NCBI GenBank assembly: GCA_014376575.1
Contig: JACMRF010000106.1
Span: forward strand, 1-25,807
Direction of reading: 5' to 3'
Source: Undibacterium sp.
GTDB taxonomy: Bacteria; Pseudomonadota; Gammaproteobacteria; Burkholderiales; Burkholderiaceae
Length of the DNA stretch: 25,807 nt
The translations under genes and the position numbers were made by a program. Of the stretch, positions 1 through 7,552 are shown piece by piece (positions within the stretch are counted from its first letter, which is position 1; each line of letters begins with the position of its first letter). Under the pieces are notes generated by a model that was not told the DNA's origin, searched no databases, and saw only the letters and a list, made by a program, of their open reading frames with translations.

Positions 1-11
1 AGGAGCGCACC

Positions 12-524
12 ATGACACTTACTTCAATGACCAACAACCGTATCAAGAAATTGATTTTGAGCAGCATCATTCTTTGTTCAGTAGTGAGTCTGACAAGCGC
101 TGCCCAAGACTACGACCAACCACAGCAATGGCGTCCTGCACCGTTTTATCAACAGAATATCAACCGCAATTACAACTACGTTTATTACCCGCAACAACAG
201 GTGTATTTTTCACCTTCAAACAATAATTGGTTCTGGACGAGTGGCCGCGGTTGGCAGGTGAGTTCACGCCTCCCCTCTTATCTCAACGTTGATTTGCGCT
301 TTGGTGGCGTACCGGTTTCCCTGCACTCTGAACGTCCGTATGCGGAACACGTTTATGTCGAGAGAAGCTATGGACGCCCTTGGAGAGAATCGTATGCATC
401 GAGGCAATACGAAGATTCACGCCACTACGACGATAGACGTTACGAAGAACGGCGCCATGATCGGCGTGAAGACCATGATCGCAACGAATGGCATGATCGT
501 GACCATCATCGCGGACACGACTAA
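12..524 (+). CDS. Secreted protein with charged His/Arg/Asp tail, unknown function
   Basis: This is a 170-residue protein whose function I do not recognise. Residues 1-31 form a signal peptide (basic NNRIKK, then a hydrophobic stretch to about residue 28, with a likely cut near TSAAQ), so it is probably exported to the periplasm or beyond. Residues 32-75 are rich in Tyr, Gln and Asn. A central part (about 55-125) has a Tyr-rich YVYYPQQQVYF motif, then WFW, RGWQ and LPSYL, then SERPY, a pattern I associate with small secreted proteins common in Burkholderiales. The last 45 residues are almost all Arg, Asp, His, Glu and Tyr, which suggests a disordered, possibly metal- or polyanion-binding tail. 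The ATG at 12 has AGGAG six bases upstream. A later ATG at 27 has no such site. The gene converges with the DUF1345 gene. Real gene likely, function unknown. Confidence 0.8.
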   Translation: MTLTSMTNNRIKKLILSSIILCSVVSLTSAAQDYDQPQQWRPAPFYQQNINRNYNYVYYPQQQVYFSPSNNNWFWTSGRGWQVSSRLPSYLNVDLRFGGVPVSLHSERPYAEHVYVERSYGRPWRESYASRQYEDSRHYDDRRYEERRHDRREDHDRNEWHDRDHHRGHD

Positions 525-537
525 TGCTCGTCTTGAT

Positions 538-1203
538 TTAATTCCCAACCAAACTGGCTGCGATATTGATCGAAAAACCCAATATCGCAGCATTAAAAAA
601 GAAACTCAAAATCGAATGCGCAACAACCGTTTTTCGCATTTGCCTCGACATAACGACGATATCGGAAGTTTGCAATGCCACCGCGATAGTGAACGAAAAA
701 TATAAGAAATCCCAATAATTGGGTGATTTTTCATCATCAGGAAAACCAAGTGCGCGCTGCAGCAGAGGCGAATTGTAAAAAAGAAATGCGTAATGAAACG
801 TAAAAACGATTCCCAACAAACACCACGAAGCAAAGACAGTAGCACCGGTAAATAAATATTTTAGAAAACGACCATTCGCTGATAAACCGTGCATGTTTGC
901 CAATTCATAAATAATCGCGGCCAGACTGACTGTGCAGCAAACGCAAAGAATAATGAGCACGGCAAAGGCACTTTCATCCTCGTCCTCAGCAATTTTTTCT
1001 ACGCTTTCGTGATTTGCTCCGCTCATTAGCCATACGACTAATGCGAGATATGACCATACCGCCACATTCCAGCCAAACAGCGCACGTGTCACCATACTTA
1101 AATCACCCGGCAATAATAAAGCCACCGAACCACCAAGAAAAAAAGTCATGCTCAATCGCGGTCGAGTGCGGACGAATTTAATGACGCTTTGTATCGTATT
1201 CAT
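538..1203 (-). CDS. DUF1345 family integral membrane protein
   Basis: A membrane protein of 221 residues from the ATG at 1203. The open frame extends to a TTG at 1221, but neither start has a clear ribosome site. Hydrophobic segments lie near residues 18-32, 40-60, 82-102, 120-142 and 190-215 of this form. A motif near residue 160 (YWDFLYFSFTIAVALQTSD) is characteristic of the DUF1345 family of predicted inner-membrane proteins, whose function is unknown. The gene converges with the secreted-protein gene on the plus strand, with only 13 bases between the stops, and an 11-base perfect inverted repeat lies inside its last codons. The family assignment is firm; no biochemical role should be assigned. 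Confidence 0.85.
   Translation of the reverse strand: MNTIQSVIKFVRTRPRLSMTFFLGGSVALLLPGDLSMVTRALFGWNVAVWSYLALVVWLMSGANHESVEKIAEDEDESAFAVLIILCVCCTVSLAAIIYELANMHGLSANGRFLKYLFTGATVFASWCLLGIVFTFHYAFLFYNSPLLQRALGFPDDEKSPNYWDFLYFSFTIAVALQTSDIVVMSRQMRKTVVAHSILSFFFNAAILGFSINIAASLVGN
557..591. repeat. 11-bp perfect inverted repeat inside the 3' end of the DUF1345 gene
   Basis: GCTGCGATATT (557-567) is repeated as its exact reverse complement AATATCGCAGC (581-591) around a 13-base loop. It lies just past the convergent stop codons (plus stop at 522-524), so on the plus strand it would form a stem about 33 bases after the secreted-protein gene. There is no T tract on either strand, so it is not a standard intrinsic terminator. 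It may still stabilise or end the plus-strand transcript, or simply be a by-product of the coding sequence. Confidence 0.5.
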
Positions 1204-1251
1204 TTTGCATTCAAAAGACAAATGGGCTTAGCAAAAACTAGGCTGCTTAAA

Positions 1252-1291
1252 TTTACAACCCCATGGCATAAATATACTGGTCGTAGTATAT
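1252..1291 (+). promoter_or_regulatory. Candidate sigma-70 promoter overlapped by a 7-6-7 inverted repeat
   Basis: TTTACA (1252-1257) and TATACT (1273-1278) resemble -35 and -10 boxes with a rather short 15-base spacer. The -10 box is one arm of an inverted repeat, ATATACT (1272-1278) and AGTATAT (1285-1291), separated by GGTCGT. The expected transcription start would lie inside the repeat, so the repeat could be an operator for the gene starting at 1376. This is inferred from sequence alone. Confidence 0.35.
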
Positions 1292-1375
1292 AGTAGGACG
1301 TATTCGATCAATGGAAACAAAATCAAGCGAACCTAGTGAAATTGACTACAATGTAACCTCTGCAGGACATCTATC

Positions 1376-1702
1376 ATGGATAAACGACATCACTATTTAT
1401 CAATACAGAAAATAACAGCAGGCATGGTAGTGGCTGACGATTTGCTGGACAAACTTGGTCATGTATTGCTTCCGGCAGGTACCTCACTCACCAATGGAAT
1501 GCTCAAATCTTTAGCTCATCACGAGATTCATCAATTGTCTATTTTGATCGACGAGATCCCAGGCGATGCGCTGGATAATGCACTTGACCATCAAAAAAAA
1601 ATAGATAGACTGAAGCTTTTATTCAGAAAAATTCCTTACGATTCACCAACCAGTATCCTACAAATATACCTACAAAAATATCGTACGGGTGACGCGCAAT
1701 GA
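1376..1702 (+). CDS. Small protein coupled to the HDOD gene, possible accessory domain
   Basis: A soluble 108-residue protein with no signal peptide or membrane segment. Residues 9-58 follow the pattern 'K-I-T-A-G-M-V-V-A-D-D then G-H-V-L-L-P-A-G-T-S-L-T', like the small beta-rich domains (DUF3391-like) that accompany HD-GYP and HDOD phosphodiesterase-like domains in other proteins. Here the domain is on its own chain. The ATG has AGGA eight bases upstream. Its stop codon overlaps the start of the following HDOD gene in an ATGA, so the two are probably translationally coupled and may work as a pair. The link to DUF3391 is by pattern only and is not certain. Confidence 0.75.
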   Translation: MDKRHHYLSIQKITAGMVVADDLLDKLGHVLLPAGTSLTNGMLKSLAHHEIHQLSILIDEIPGDALDNALDHQKKIDRLKLLFRKIPYDSPTSILQIYLQKYRTGDAQ

Positions 1703-2565
1703 CCACATTTTTATACGGCAATCAGGATAAAAATATTCTGCTTGAAGATGTGATTAGGGAAATTAAAGATTTGCCGACTTTGCCATTGGTTGCACAAGAA
1801 ATGTTAAGTAATCTTGATGATGAAAATACTAGCTTAGATCTAATATGCGAAAAAGTGGCGATGGACCAGTCGCTGACTGCAAAAACAATCAAACTCGCCA
1901 ATTCGTCCTATTACGGAGCAAATTCCAAGGTGGTTACCTTGCAACAAGCCGTTGCTTTGCTTGGCGTCAAGAATATCAAGAAACTGATACTGATGACCAC
2001 ACTGACCAATAGTTTCCCCGTATCTAGGTGCCGAAATTTTAATTTTGAGGAATATTGGAGGCATAGTATTGCCACGGCAATATGCGCAGAATTAATTTCA
2101 CGCACACTAAAGATGAAACATGATTTTGCCTTTACCGCTGGTCTTTTACATGACATTGGCAGACTGGTTTTGGTGACCCGTTTCCCTATTGAATATGAAC
2201 GAGTCATTGCACATAGAAAACAACAGGATTGCTACCTCTTAGACGCGGAGCGAGCAGTAATGGGAATTGATCATGTGGCTGTGGGTTTAATTCTTGCCAT
2301 GCAATGGAAGTTTTCAGATGCAATTCAAGATGCCATTAGTGGCCACCATCAACCGGACAGCAAAGATTTAAATCCGATAGCAGCAATAGTGCATGTTGCA
2401 AATTCCATCATTCATGCGCTTGATCTGAGCGCTTCAGAGGACGATTTGGTGCCTATATTGTCACAGCATGCTTGGGAGACGCTAGCATTAAGCGAGGTCG
2501 AGTATCTGGCAATTTTCCGTGAGACAGAAATGCGTTTTGAGGCTATCAACCAGGTACTTCCATAA
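1699..2565 (+). CDS. HDOD domain signalling protein
   Basis: An HDOD-domain protein of 288 residues; the domain covers about residues 16-215 and begins with the typical DLPTLPLVAQEML. HDOD proteins are HD-superfamily members used in signalling, often linked to motility, c-di-GMP or stress, and usually lack the catalytic HD residues. This one keeps several: His122 (WRHS), His151-Asp152 (LLHDIG), His192, His216-His217 and His232, but has Asn235 where a metal-binding Asp would be expected. There is no transmembrane segment, so it is cytoplasmic. The start codon overlaps the upstream stop. A cNMP/GGDEF gene follows 90 bases downstream. It resembles the HDOD protein at 21434-22273 along its whole length, so the two are paralogues. 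Confidence 0.92.
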   Translation: MTTFLYGNQDKNILLEDVIREIKDLPTLPLVAQEMLSNLDDENTSLDLICEKVAMDQSLTAKTIKLANSSYYGANSKVVTLQQAVALLGVKNIKKLILMTTLTNSFPVSRCRNFNFEEYWRHSIATAICAELISRTLKMKHDFAFTAGLLHDIGRLVLVTRFPIEYERVIAHRKQQDCYLLDAERAVMGIDHVAVGLILAMQWKFSDAIQDAISGHHQPDSKDLNPIAAIVHVANSIIHALDLSASEDDLVPILSQHAWETLALSEVEYLAIFRETEMRFEAINQVLP

Positions 2566-2655
2566 GAATAAATTTTTGCAAACATTTACTTACCTAGCTA
2601 ATGACACCCGCTTAACTGCGCTTATTAAATAGAATCAATTTAATTGACTTTTAAC

Positions 2656-3660
2656 ATGTATCTAGAAAAAAACATTTTAGAACGATTGACAAATTTTCGG
2701 GATGCCAATCACAGAATTGAAAGTATCCATTTATTTCGAAACATTTCTGATCGGGATAGACTTCAAATCGCCCATATCATTAAAGATTGCGCGGTCGTCA
2801 GAGCTGAGTCCGGGCAAATTGTTTTAGACGCATATAGCGCTGGCGCTCGTCTTTTTGTGGTTCTTAAAGGCGCACTTGCGATCACCACACCAAACACAGA
2901 AAATACATTGCAAGAAAATGCCACTACACAATACCTTCCAGGTGAATGTGTAGGAGAAATCTCGGTATTGGATGAAGAAATTCATTCTGCGACTATTTCA
3001 GCACTGTGCGACAGCGAGCTTCTTGTCATTGAAGCAGAAACAATGTGGAAACTGATCGATGAATTGAATGGTGTTGCCAGGAATCTGCTGCAATTGTTAT
3101 CTTTTAGAATTCGTGCGGCTAATGCGCAGATCAGAAGCCGTCAAAAAGTGGGCGAATTTTATCGTCAGCTATCAATGGTGGACGGCCTGACAGGCTTGCA
3201 TAACCGCGCCTGGCTCAATACGCAATTACCCAGCATGGTAGAAACAGCGCATGCAACCCGTAATCCACTAAGCATCATCATGGTAGATCTTGATCATTTC
3301 AAGCGATTTAATGATGAATATGGTCACGTACTAGGCGATGATGCGCTACAAACAGCAGCAAAAGTGTTGAATGCAGGTTTGCGCCCTACGGACTTTGCAG
3401 CACGTTACGGCGGAGAAGAAATGATTATTATTTTACCAAACACGAATCAAGGATCGGGCTTAATTGTTGCGGAAAGGCTTTGTAGTAGATTACAAAAAAC
3501 CAGAGTTTTTGCCGACATGCAAAAACCTTTGCCGCACGTAACAGCATCATTTGGTCTTGCAACATTGAAAGAAGGCGAAGACGGCGCTGGCGTAATCGCT
3601 ATGGCAGATGCTGCACTGTATCGCGCCAAGGAAACTGGTCGCAACCGAGTGTCAGTCTGA
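2656..3660 (+). CDS. Cyclic-nucleotide-binding domain fused to GGDEF diguanylate cyclase
   Basis: A predicted cytoplasmic diguanylate cyclase of 334 residues, making c-di-GMP from two GTP. Residues about 20-145 form a cNMP/Crp-type sensory fold (LFRNISDRDRLQI, then ARLFVVLKG, then LPGECVGEISVLDEE). A helical linker leads to a GGDEF domain (about 170-330) starting at VDGLTGLHNR. The catalytic loop reads RYGGEEM, a GG(D/E)EF variant with Met in the fifth position. An inhibitory I-site RPTD lies exactly five residues before it, so product feedback is likely. Asp-Leu-Asp-His (metal) is present as VDLDHFKRFND. I chose the ATG at 2656; a TTG at 2644 would add four residues. Neither has a strong ribosome site. 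It probably belongs with the preceding HDOD genes. Confidence 0.93.
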   Translation: MYLEKNILERLTNFRDANHRIESIHLFRNISDRDRLQIAHIIKDCAVVRAESGQIVLDAYSAGARLFVVLKGALAITTPNTENTLQENATTQYLPGECVGEISVLDEEIHSATISALCDSELLVIEAETMWKLIDELNGVARNLLQLLSFRIRAANAQIRSRQKVGEFYRQLSMVDGLTGLHNRAWLNTQLPSMVETAHATRNPLSIIMVDLDHFKRFNDEYGHVLGDDALQTAAKVLNAGLRPTDFAARYGGEEMIIILPNTNQGSGLIVAERLCSRLQKTRVFADMQKPLPHVTASFGLATLKEGEDGAGVIAMADAALYRAKETGRNRVSV

Positions 3661-3693
3661 AGAAGTTAATTTAAAAGCAATAATTTTTATAAT

Positions 3694-3724
3694 AAAAAAA
3701 CCGCTGTAACAACAGCGGTTTTTT
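3694..3724. terminator. Bidirectional intrinsic terminator
   Basis: A stem of AACCGCTGT and ACAGCGGTT around a two-base loop is preceded by a run of A and followed by a run of T, so it should end transcription from both sides: the GGDEF gene on the plus strand and the OmpW-family gene on the minus strand. Confidence 0.9.
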
Positions 3725-3737
3725 GTTAAATCAACTA

Positions 3738-4418
3738 TTAAAACTTATAGCCGACACTTAAACTTACGCCTAAAGGATCAAGTTTAATATTCTGAGTTTG
3801 ACCAGTTGAAAATGTTGCCTTAGTTTTCAAAAAGGTTTTCGTCATACCGACGTCAGCAAACCATTTCTCATTGATAGCTACGGAAACACCAGCTTGCAAC
3901 GTAGCGCCCATTTTGTTTTCCATCTTGAACGTTGCTGCTGGTCCACCAGGATTAAGCAAAGCAGTCAATTGACCAGAACCTGTTGCCTTATGAAAATAAG
4001 CGTAAGTCGCTCCCAAGCCAAGGTAAGGACGAATTTTTGCGGCTGGTTCAAAAAAACGATATTGAACAAATCCTGTCACTGGCAAAACGCTGGATGTACC
4101 TAATTTTCCTGTCCCTTCGATTGCTCCTGCGCCATACAGCGTGTGCTTATATGGCAATCCCAATGGAATTTCAACTGAGATATTATCAGTCAAACCATAA
4201 GCAAAAATGAGAACTGGTTTCGTATCGCTACCAACATCTGCCTTAGTATGTGGTAATGCTGGTGCAGATAAATCACCGCTTTCTACCTTCGGTGTTAATT
4301 GATTTAACCCAAGTTTGGCTGTCCATTGCCCTGCACTTTGTGCAGATGCGCTAGACGCTACCATCATTGCGGCGGCCAGCGCCAGCACTTTTACGGTGGT
4401 ATTTAAACGTACTTTCAT
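3738..4418 (-). CDS. OmpW family outer membrane protein
   Basis: A 226-residue outer-membrane beta-barrel of the OmpW family. Residues 1-26 are a signal peptide ending ASSASAQ, cut near residue 26-27. The mature part has alternating amphipathic strands, the characteristic PVTGFVQYRF and IRPYLGLGATYAYF segments, and ends in Phe (VGYKF), as needed for BAM-dependent insertion. OmpW proteins form a small eight-stranded barrel thought to pass small hydrophobic molecules. The start has AGGAG five bases upstream. It lies 126 bases downstream of the GDSL lipoprotein gene on the same strand and shares the terminator at 3694-3724. Confidence 0.93.
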   Translation of the reverse strand: MKVRLNTTVKVLALAAAMMVASSASAQSAGQWTAKLGLNQLTPKVESGDLSAPALPHTKADVGSDTKPVLIFAYGLTDNISVEIPLGLPYKHTLYGAGAIEGTGKLGTSSVLPVTGFVQYRFFEPAAKIRPYLGLGATYAYFHKATGSGQLTALLNPGGPAATFKMENKMGATLQAGVSVAINEKWFADVGMTKTFLKTKATFSTGQTQNIKLDPLGVSLSVGYKF

Positions 4419-4544
4419 TGTGTCTCCTAATTCATTTTGTTGTGGCTCTCGCCATTTTCGTGCGTTGGCAAGCCCGACTTCATTTTTTTGAACGCCTGAA
4501 AAGCCGGGTTGCGAGAATCTTACAAGCTATTTACAGCCTATAAA

Positions 4545-5942
4545 TTACAACCAACCTTTAACGACCAGGCGCTCAGACACGTAGCGTGCCAATAACCAGT
4601 AGCCATAAGGGGTTGGATGAACACCATCCGCAAATTGGTAATGACTGACATCGCCATTGATGAGGTTTGATCCATTGCAAATAAGTGAGCTTGCAAATGG
4701 ATTTTTCGCAGGAGACAAATCACATGCTCTGGTTGTCACATTAGTCAAACCATACGGTCCAGGATTTGTTGCCTGGTCGTGACTAACAGAAAATACATCA
4801 ACCAATACCACATTGGTTTCAGCAGAAAGGCCTGAAGACAATTGATCGTTAAAAGCTTTTACCATCGCATTGATCAAATCTCTTTGCGATGCGCTGGCAG
4901 ATAAACTATCCGGTGTCGTTCCGACGTCAGGAATATTATTTACCACTACATGTGTAGCACCCTTACCTAGCAGTTGAGTTTTTACCAGGGCGACTAGTTC
5001 GGCACCGGCTATTCCCATCGCGATTACTGCTTTAGGCGCATTGGCAGTCACATAATCTGCACCCGCTTGAGCACCCGCGGCATTGCCGGCAGTAGTCGCA
5101 GCCGATGTTGCAGTAGCAACCATTGGTCCATATACTGCAGGTGAAGCAACCGCAGAATTACCAGGCTGCACAGCCGCCGCGCCCACTGCAGCGCCGACTA
5201 CGGTTGCGTCAGTATGACCTGCGCGAGCTGATTCGGTTGCCATTGCCAAACCAATGGCTTGCGCTGCGGTCGCCGGGTTAGTCGCACCAGCGGCAAGCAG
5301 GCCAATCAAAGTACTAGCAAATTTTTGTGCACCCGCCGCCGCACCCGCCGCTTGACCTGCCGCAGTTGCGCCAGCAGTCAAACCACCGACTTGCGCGAAT
5401 ATATCATTGCCGCCAGCCATAACGAATACGATTTCATCACCTTTAAACTTACCGCCAACGACAGCAAGATGATTTTGAATTTGTGTAACAACAGGTACTG
5501 TCAGTTGGCCTAACGCAGATCCAGTATATTTATTACCAGGACCAACTGGATTGGTAACGCGAGCACCACCCTGTGCATAGCCGAAGCAACCAGCGTGATT
5601 GACAACTGGCACAGAAAAACCTTGAGCAGCAACACCATCTAGACCGGTCTGTGCAGCACATGGAGCGGGCAAGCCAAATTGCGCTGCCATCAGCTCAGTC
5701 CAGTTCTTACCAGTCAAGGTTGCATTAACGCCCGTATTATCGCCATTGATATTGTATTTACCACCATTCAACGCCTTCACTGTACCGACAGCATAACTAC
5801 CTACGTCAGACAAGCTATCGCCAAATGAGACTTGGGTGGCGTATTTAGCTTTAAGGGTTTGATCACCACCGGTACTACCACCGCAGCCTGCCAAAACGGC
5901 GACTGCAGTTAGTATAGCCAGCGAATATTTAATTTCACGCAT
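4545..5942 (-). CDS. GDSL/SGNH-type lipoprotein esterase with Ala/Gly-rich insertion
   Basis: A 465-residue SGNH-family hydrolase, probably an esterase or lipase. Residues 1-20 are a lipoprotein signal (LAGC, lipidated Cys20). The catalytic residues are visible: Ser43 in FGDSLSD (block I), Gly126 near YAQGGARV (block II), Asn179 in GGNDIF (block III), and Asp439-His442 in DGVHPTPYGYW (block V). Residues about 184-303 are an unusually Ala/Gly/Thr-rich stretch between block III and the last third, long for the family. The protein is likely anchored in the outer membrane or exposed to the periplasm. AGGAG sits about six bases from the ATG. The substrate cannot be told from sequence. Confidence 0.9.
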   Translation of the reverse strand: MREIKYSLAILTAVAVLAGCGGSTGGDQTLKAKYATQVSFGDSLSDVGSYAVGTVKALNGGKYNINGDNTGVNATLTGKNWTELMAAQFGLPAPCAAQTGLDGVAAQGFSVPVVNHAGCFGYAQGGARVTNPVGPGNKYTGSALGQLTVPVVTQIQNHLAVVGGKFKGDEIVFVMAGGNDIFAQVGGLTAGATAAGQAAGAAAGAQKFASTLIGLLAAGATNPATAAQAIGLAMATESARAGHTDATVVGAAVGAAAVQPGNSAVASPAVYGPMVATATSAATTAGNAAGAQAGADYVTANAPKAVIAMGIAGAELVALVKTQLLGKGATHVVVNNIPDVGTTPDSLSASASQRDLINAMVKAFNDQLSSGLSAETNVVLVDVFSVSHDQATNPGPYGLTNVTTRACDLSPAKNPFASSLICNGSNLINGDVSHYQFADGVHPTPYGYWLLARYVSERLVVKGWL

Positions 5943-5963
5943 TCTTGTCTCCTGTTAAAAAAT

Positions 5964-5991
5964 ATTATGTAAGTTACAAACAATCTCGCAA
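5964..5991 (-). promoter_or_regulatory. Candidate promoter for the GDSL lipoprotein gene
   Basis: Read on the minus strand, TTGCGA (5986-5991) and CATAAT (5964-5969) resemble -35 and -10 boxes with a 16-base spacer. The expected start would leave only a very short leader before the AGGAG at 5949-5953, so the call is tentative. Confidence 0.3.
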
Positions 5992-6031
5992 CAATAAAAA
6001 GAAACGAGCGTTCTAAACCTTAAAGATAGTA

Positions 6032-6043
6032 TGTCATTTGACA
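6032..6043. promoter_or_regulatory. Palindrome upstream of the GDSL gene, possible operator
   Basis: TGTCATTTGACA is a TGTCA/TGACA inverted repeat with two central bases, about 90 bases upstream of the GDSL start, in the promoter-side half of a 300-base intergenic stretch (5943-6242). A regulator site is possible but no regulator can be named. Confidence 0.25.
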
Positions 6044-6087
6044 AATACCGTGAATAGAAATAAATACAATTTAGAGTAAATACTCTT

Positions 6088-6128
6088 AAAAAAAACAACG
6101 CACTCTCGAATCTAATCTAAAAGTGCGT
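6088..6128 (-). terminator. Intrinsic terminator of the bufferin operon
   Basis: On the minus strand the stem ACGCACT (6122-6128) pairs with AGTGCGT (6098-6104) around a 17-base loop and is followed by TTG and a run of eight T. It lies about 115 bases past the DoxX stop codon and is the only clear terminator for the minus-strand operon ending at 6243. Confidence 0.7.
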
Positions 6129-6202
6129 ATTTTATAATTGGCGGATTCATTTTTGAGGAAGTTTATCTTGCAAAAAAATAAACAAACATTCTATTTCCTT
6201 GA

Positions 6203-6218
6203 ATTGCGTCGACGCAAT
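6203..6218. repeat. 16-bp perfect palindrome downstream of bufD
   Basis: ATTGCGTCGACGCAAT is a perfect palindrome with no spacer, lying between the DoxX stop codon (6243) and the operon terminator. It could be a protein-binding site or, in RNA, a small stem. The rest of the 5943-6242 gap holds the GDSL promoter candidate, a second palindrome and the terminator, and no gene. Confidence 0.45.
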
Positions 6219-6242
6219 CACCGAGCGTCAACGTTATTGAAT

Positions 6243-6713
6243 TCACTTTAATTTGACAAAAATATTTCTCAGCCATAGATCTAGGGAAATTTTTCCTGGT
6301 CCAATAGCAATCAACACCAGCAACAACATACCCCAATAAAAATGATCATTGATCGCTGCCGGGCAATCGAATGTCCACAATCTAGGATAAGAAATTACTG
6401 CCATAATATTGACCAGAAATAAACCCAATGCCGCAGGCCTTGAAAACAGTCCTAGTAATAGTAATGCTGAAAAAATCAATTCGCCACCGGCTCCCAATAC
6501 TGCCGCGACCTCTGGTGAAAGTAAAGGAACCGTGTACTCTTCCCTGAACAAGGATAGTGTGCTGTCCCAATCTTTCACTTTCAGAACTCCCGCTTTCAAG
6601 AATTGCATTGCAACGAAAATACGTAAAATCAGCCCTATTAATGCGACTCCCCAAATCGTTAACTGATAATCAAAACGGGTACTAAAATTATGCAGTCGTA
6701 AAAAATTATTCAT
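6243..6713 (-). CDS. DoxX family membrane protein of the bufferin operon (BufD-like)
   Basis: A 156-residue inner-membrane protein of the DoxX family with four predicted membrane helices (about residues 20-42, 68-90, 95-112 and 125-142). DoxX proteins often accompany BufABC operons (called GigD in the Caulobacter gig operon), where their exact role is unclear; redox or metal export support has been suggested. The ATG has AGGA seven bases upstream. It is the last gene of the operon, 47 bases after bufC and in front of the terminator. The family and the context agree. Confidence 0.88.
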   Translation of the reverse strand: MNNFLRLHNFSTRFDYQLTIWGVALIGLILRIFVAMQFLKAGVLKVKDWDSTLSLFREEYTVPLLSPEVAAVLGAGGELIFSALLLLGLFSRPAALGLFLVNIMAVISYPRLWTFDCPAAINDHFYWGMLLLVLIAIGPGKISLDLWLRNIFVKLK

Positions 6714-6760
6714 TATCTGTTCCTATATCCGTTTTGACTATCTTGTGTCGAACCAAGGCA

Positions 6761-7552
6761 TCACTCCTTACAAATTTCATATCCGGAGAAAGCACCGGCA
6801 GAAAACCAAGTGCTGAGCTCACTGGAAATTTCAAATTGTGCATCAAAATCTATTGCTAAAGCTAATGCATCACCTAAAGTTTTTTGCTGTGAAAGCGCAG
6901 ATAAGGCGAGAAATGAAGCCTTACTCAAAGGAATTACTGAAGCCCGCCACTCATTGCGAGTGATGAGTGCATAGCTAGCGGATGTCAAATCAAACTGAAT
7001 TTGATCGTTATAAGTAGCTTGATGCGCCAACCAAACTGCAACGCTGGCGTTATTCGACTCATGTAACTGCGAAGCAGGATGCCAATTTAACCTGACACTT
7101 TGTATATCCTCTGCCGCACCAGCGATCAAAGCCGGCAACGTCAGAAGGTCGGCATCGGTCGCATAATAGGCCCGATGCACCTTCCACTCCAAAGCTGCAA
7201 CATCAACAAAATAAGGGTAATCAGCCGTCATTGGCGCTTCTACCAAAAAAATTGGTAAATTAGCACCGAAATAATTGAGGTCGCCTAACTGCGAAGGAAA
7301 AGCATGCCCGTAGGCACGTGCCATTTGCTCGAAAAACTCGGTGCCGACTAACTGAAGTAAAACCGGATAAGCGTTTTCTAACGCACCATGCCAAATAGAG
7401 GTTAAATTTCCGCGATAAAACGCTAGGCGAGCTTTTAGCCGCGATGCAGGATCAGCGAATAGCGGCAATGCTTGCTCCGCAAGATCGACATTCAACAGCG
7501 AATCGACGAAGCGTTGTTGAATCGTTTCCAGTGAAAGACCGCTAATGCCCAA
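6761..7552 (-). CDS. bufC: DUF2063 family protein, BufC partner of the MNIO enzyme
   Basis: A 263-residue protein of the DUF2063 family, the usual partner of DUF692/MNIO enzymes in bufferin operons; it is thought to carry the recognition domain that presents the precursor peptide to BufB. Typical family segments are visible: [21 protein letters not shown] (kept to its core 'YRGNL...AYPVL'), [28 protein letters not shown] and [18 protein letters not shown]. The frame is open to an ATG at 7615, deep inside bufB, but a TTG at 7552 is preceded by AAGGA six bases upstream and matches where homologues begin, so I use it. This start overlaps the end of bufB by 11 bases, indicating coupled translation. 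Confidence 0.9.
   Translation of the reverse strand: MGISGLSLETIQQRFVDSLLNVDLAEQALPLFADPASRLKARLAFYRGNLTSIWHGALENAYPVLLQLVGTEFFEQMARAYGHAFPSQLGDLNYFGANLPIFLVEAPMTADYPYFVDVAALEWKVHRAYYATDADLLTLPALIAGAAEDIQSVRLNWHPASQLHESNNASVAVWLAHQATYNDQIQFDLTSASYALITRNEWRASVIPLSKASFLALSALSQQKTLGDALALAIDFDAQFEISSELSTWFSAGAFSGYEICKE

Noticed and set aside
289..705. 138-codon open frame on the plus strand
   Set aside because: It overlaps both the secreted-protein gene and the opposite-strand DUF1345 gene in other frames and has no recognisable domain.
1311..1415. Small open frame of 34 codons upstream of and overlapping the gene at 1376
   Set aside because: It has no suitably placed ribosome site and runs into the start of the real gene in another frame; the residue makeup is not protein-like.
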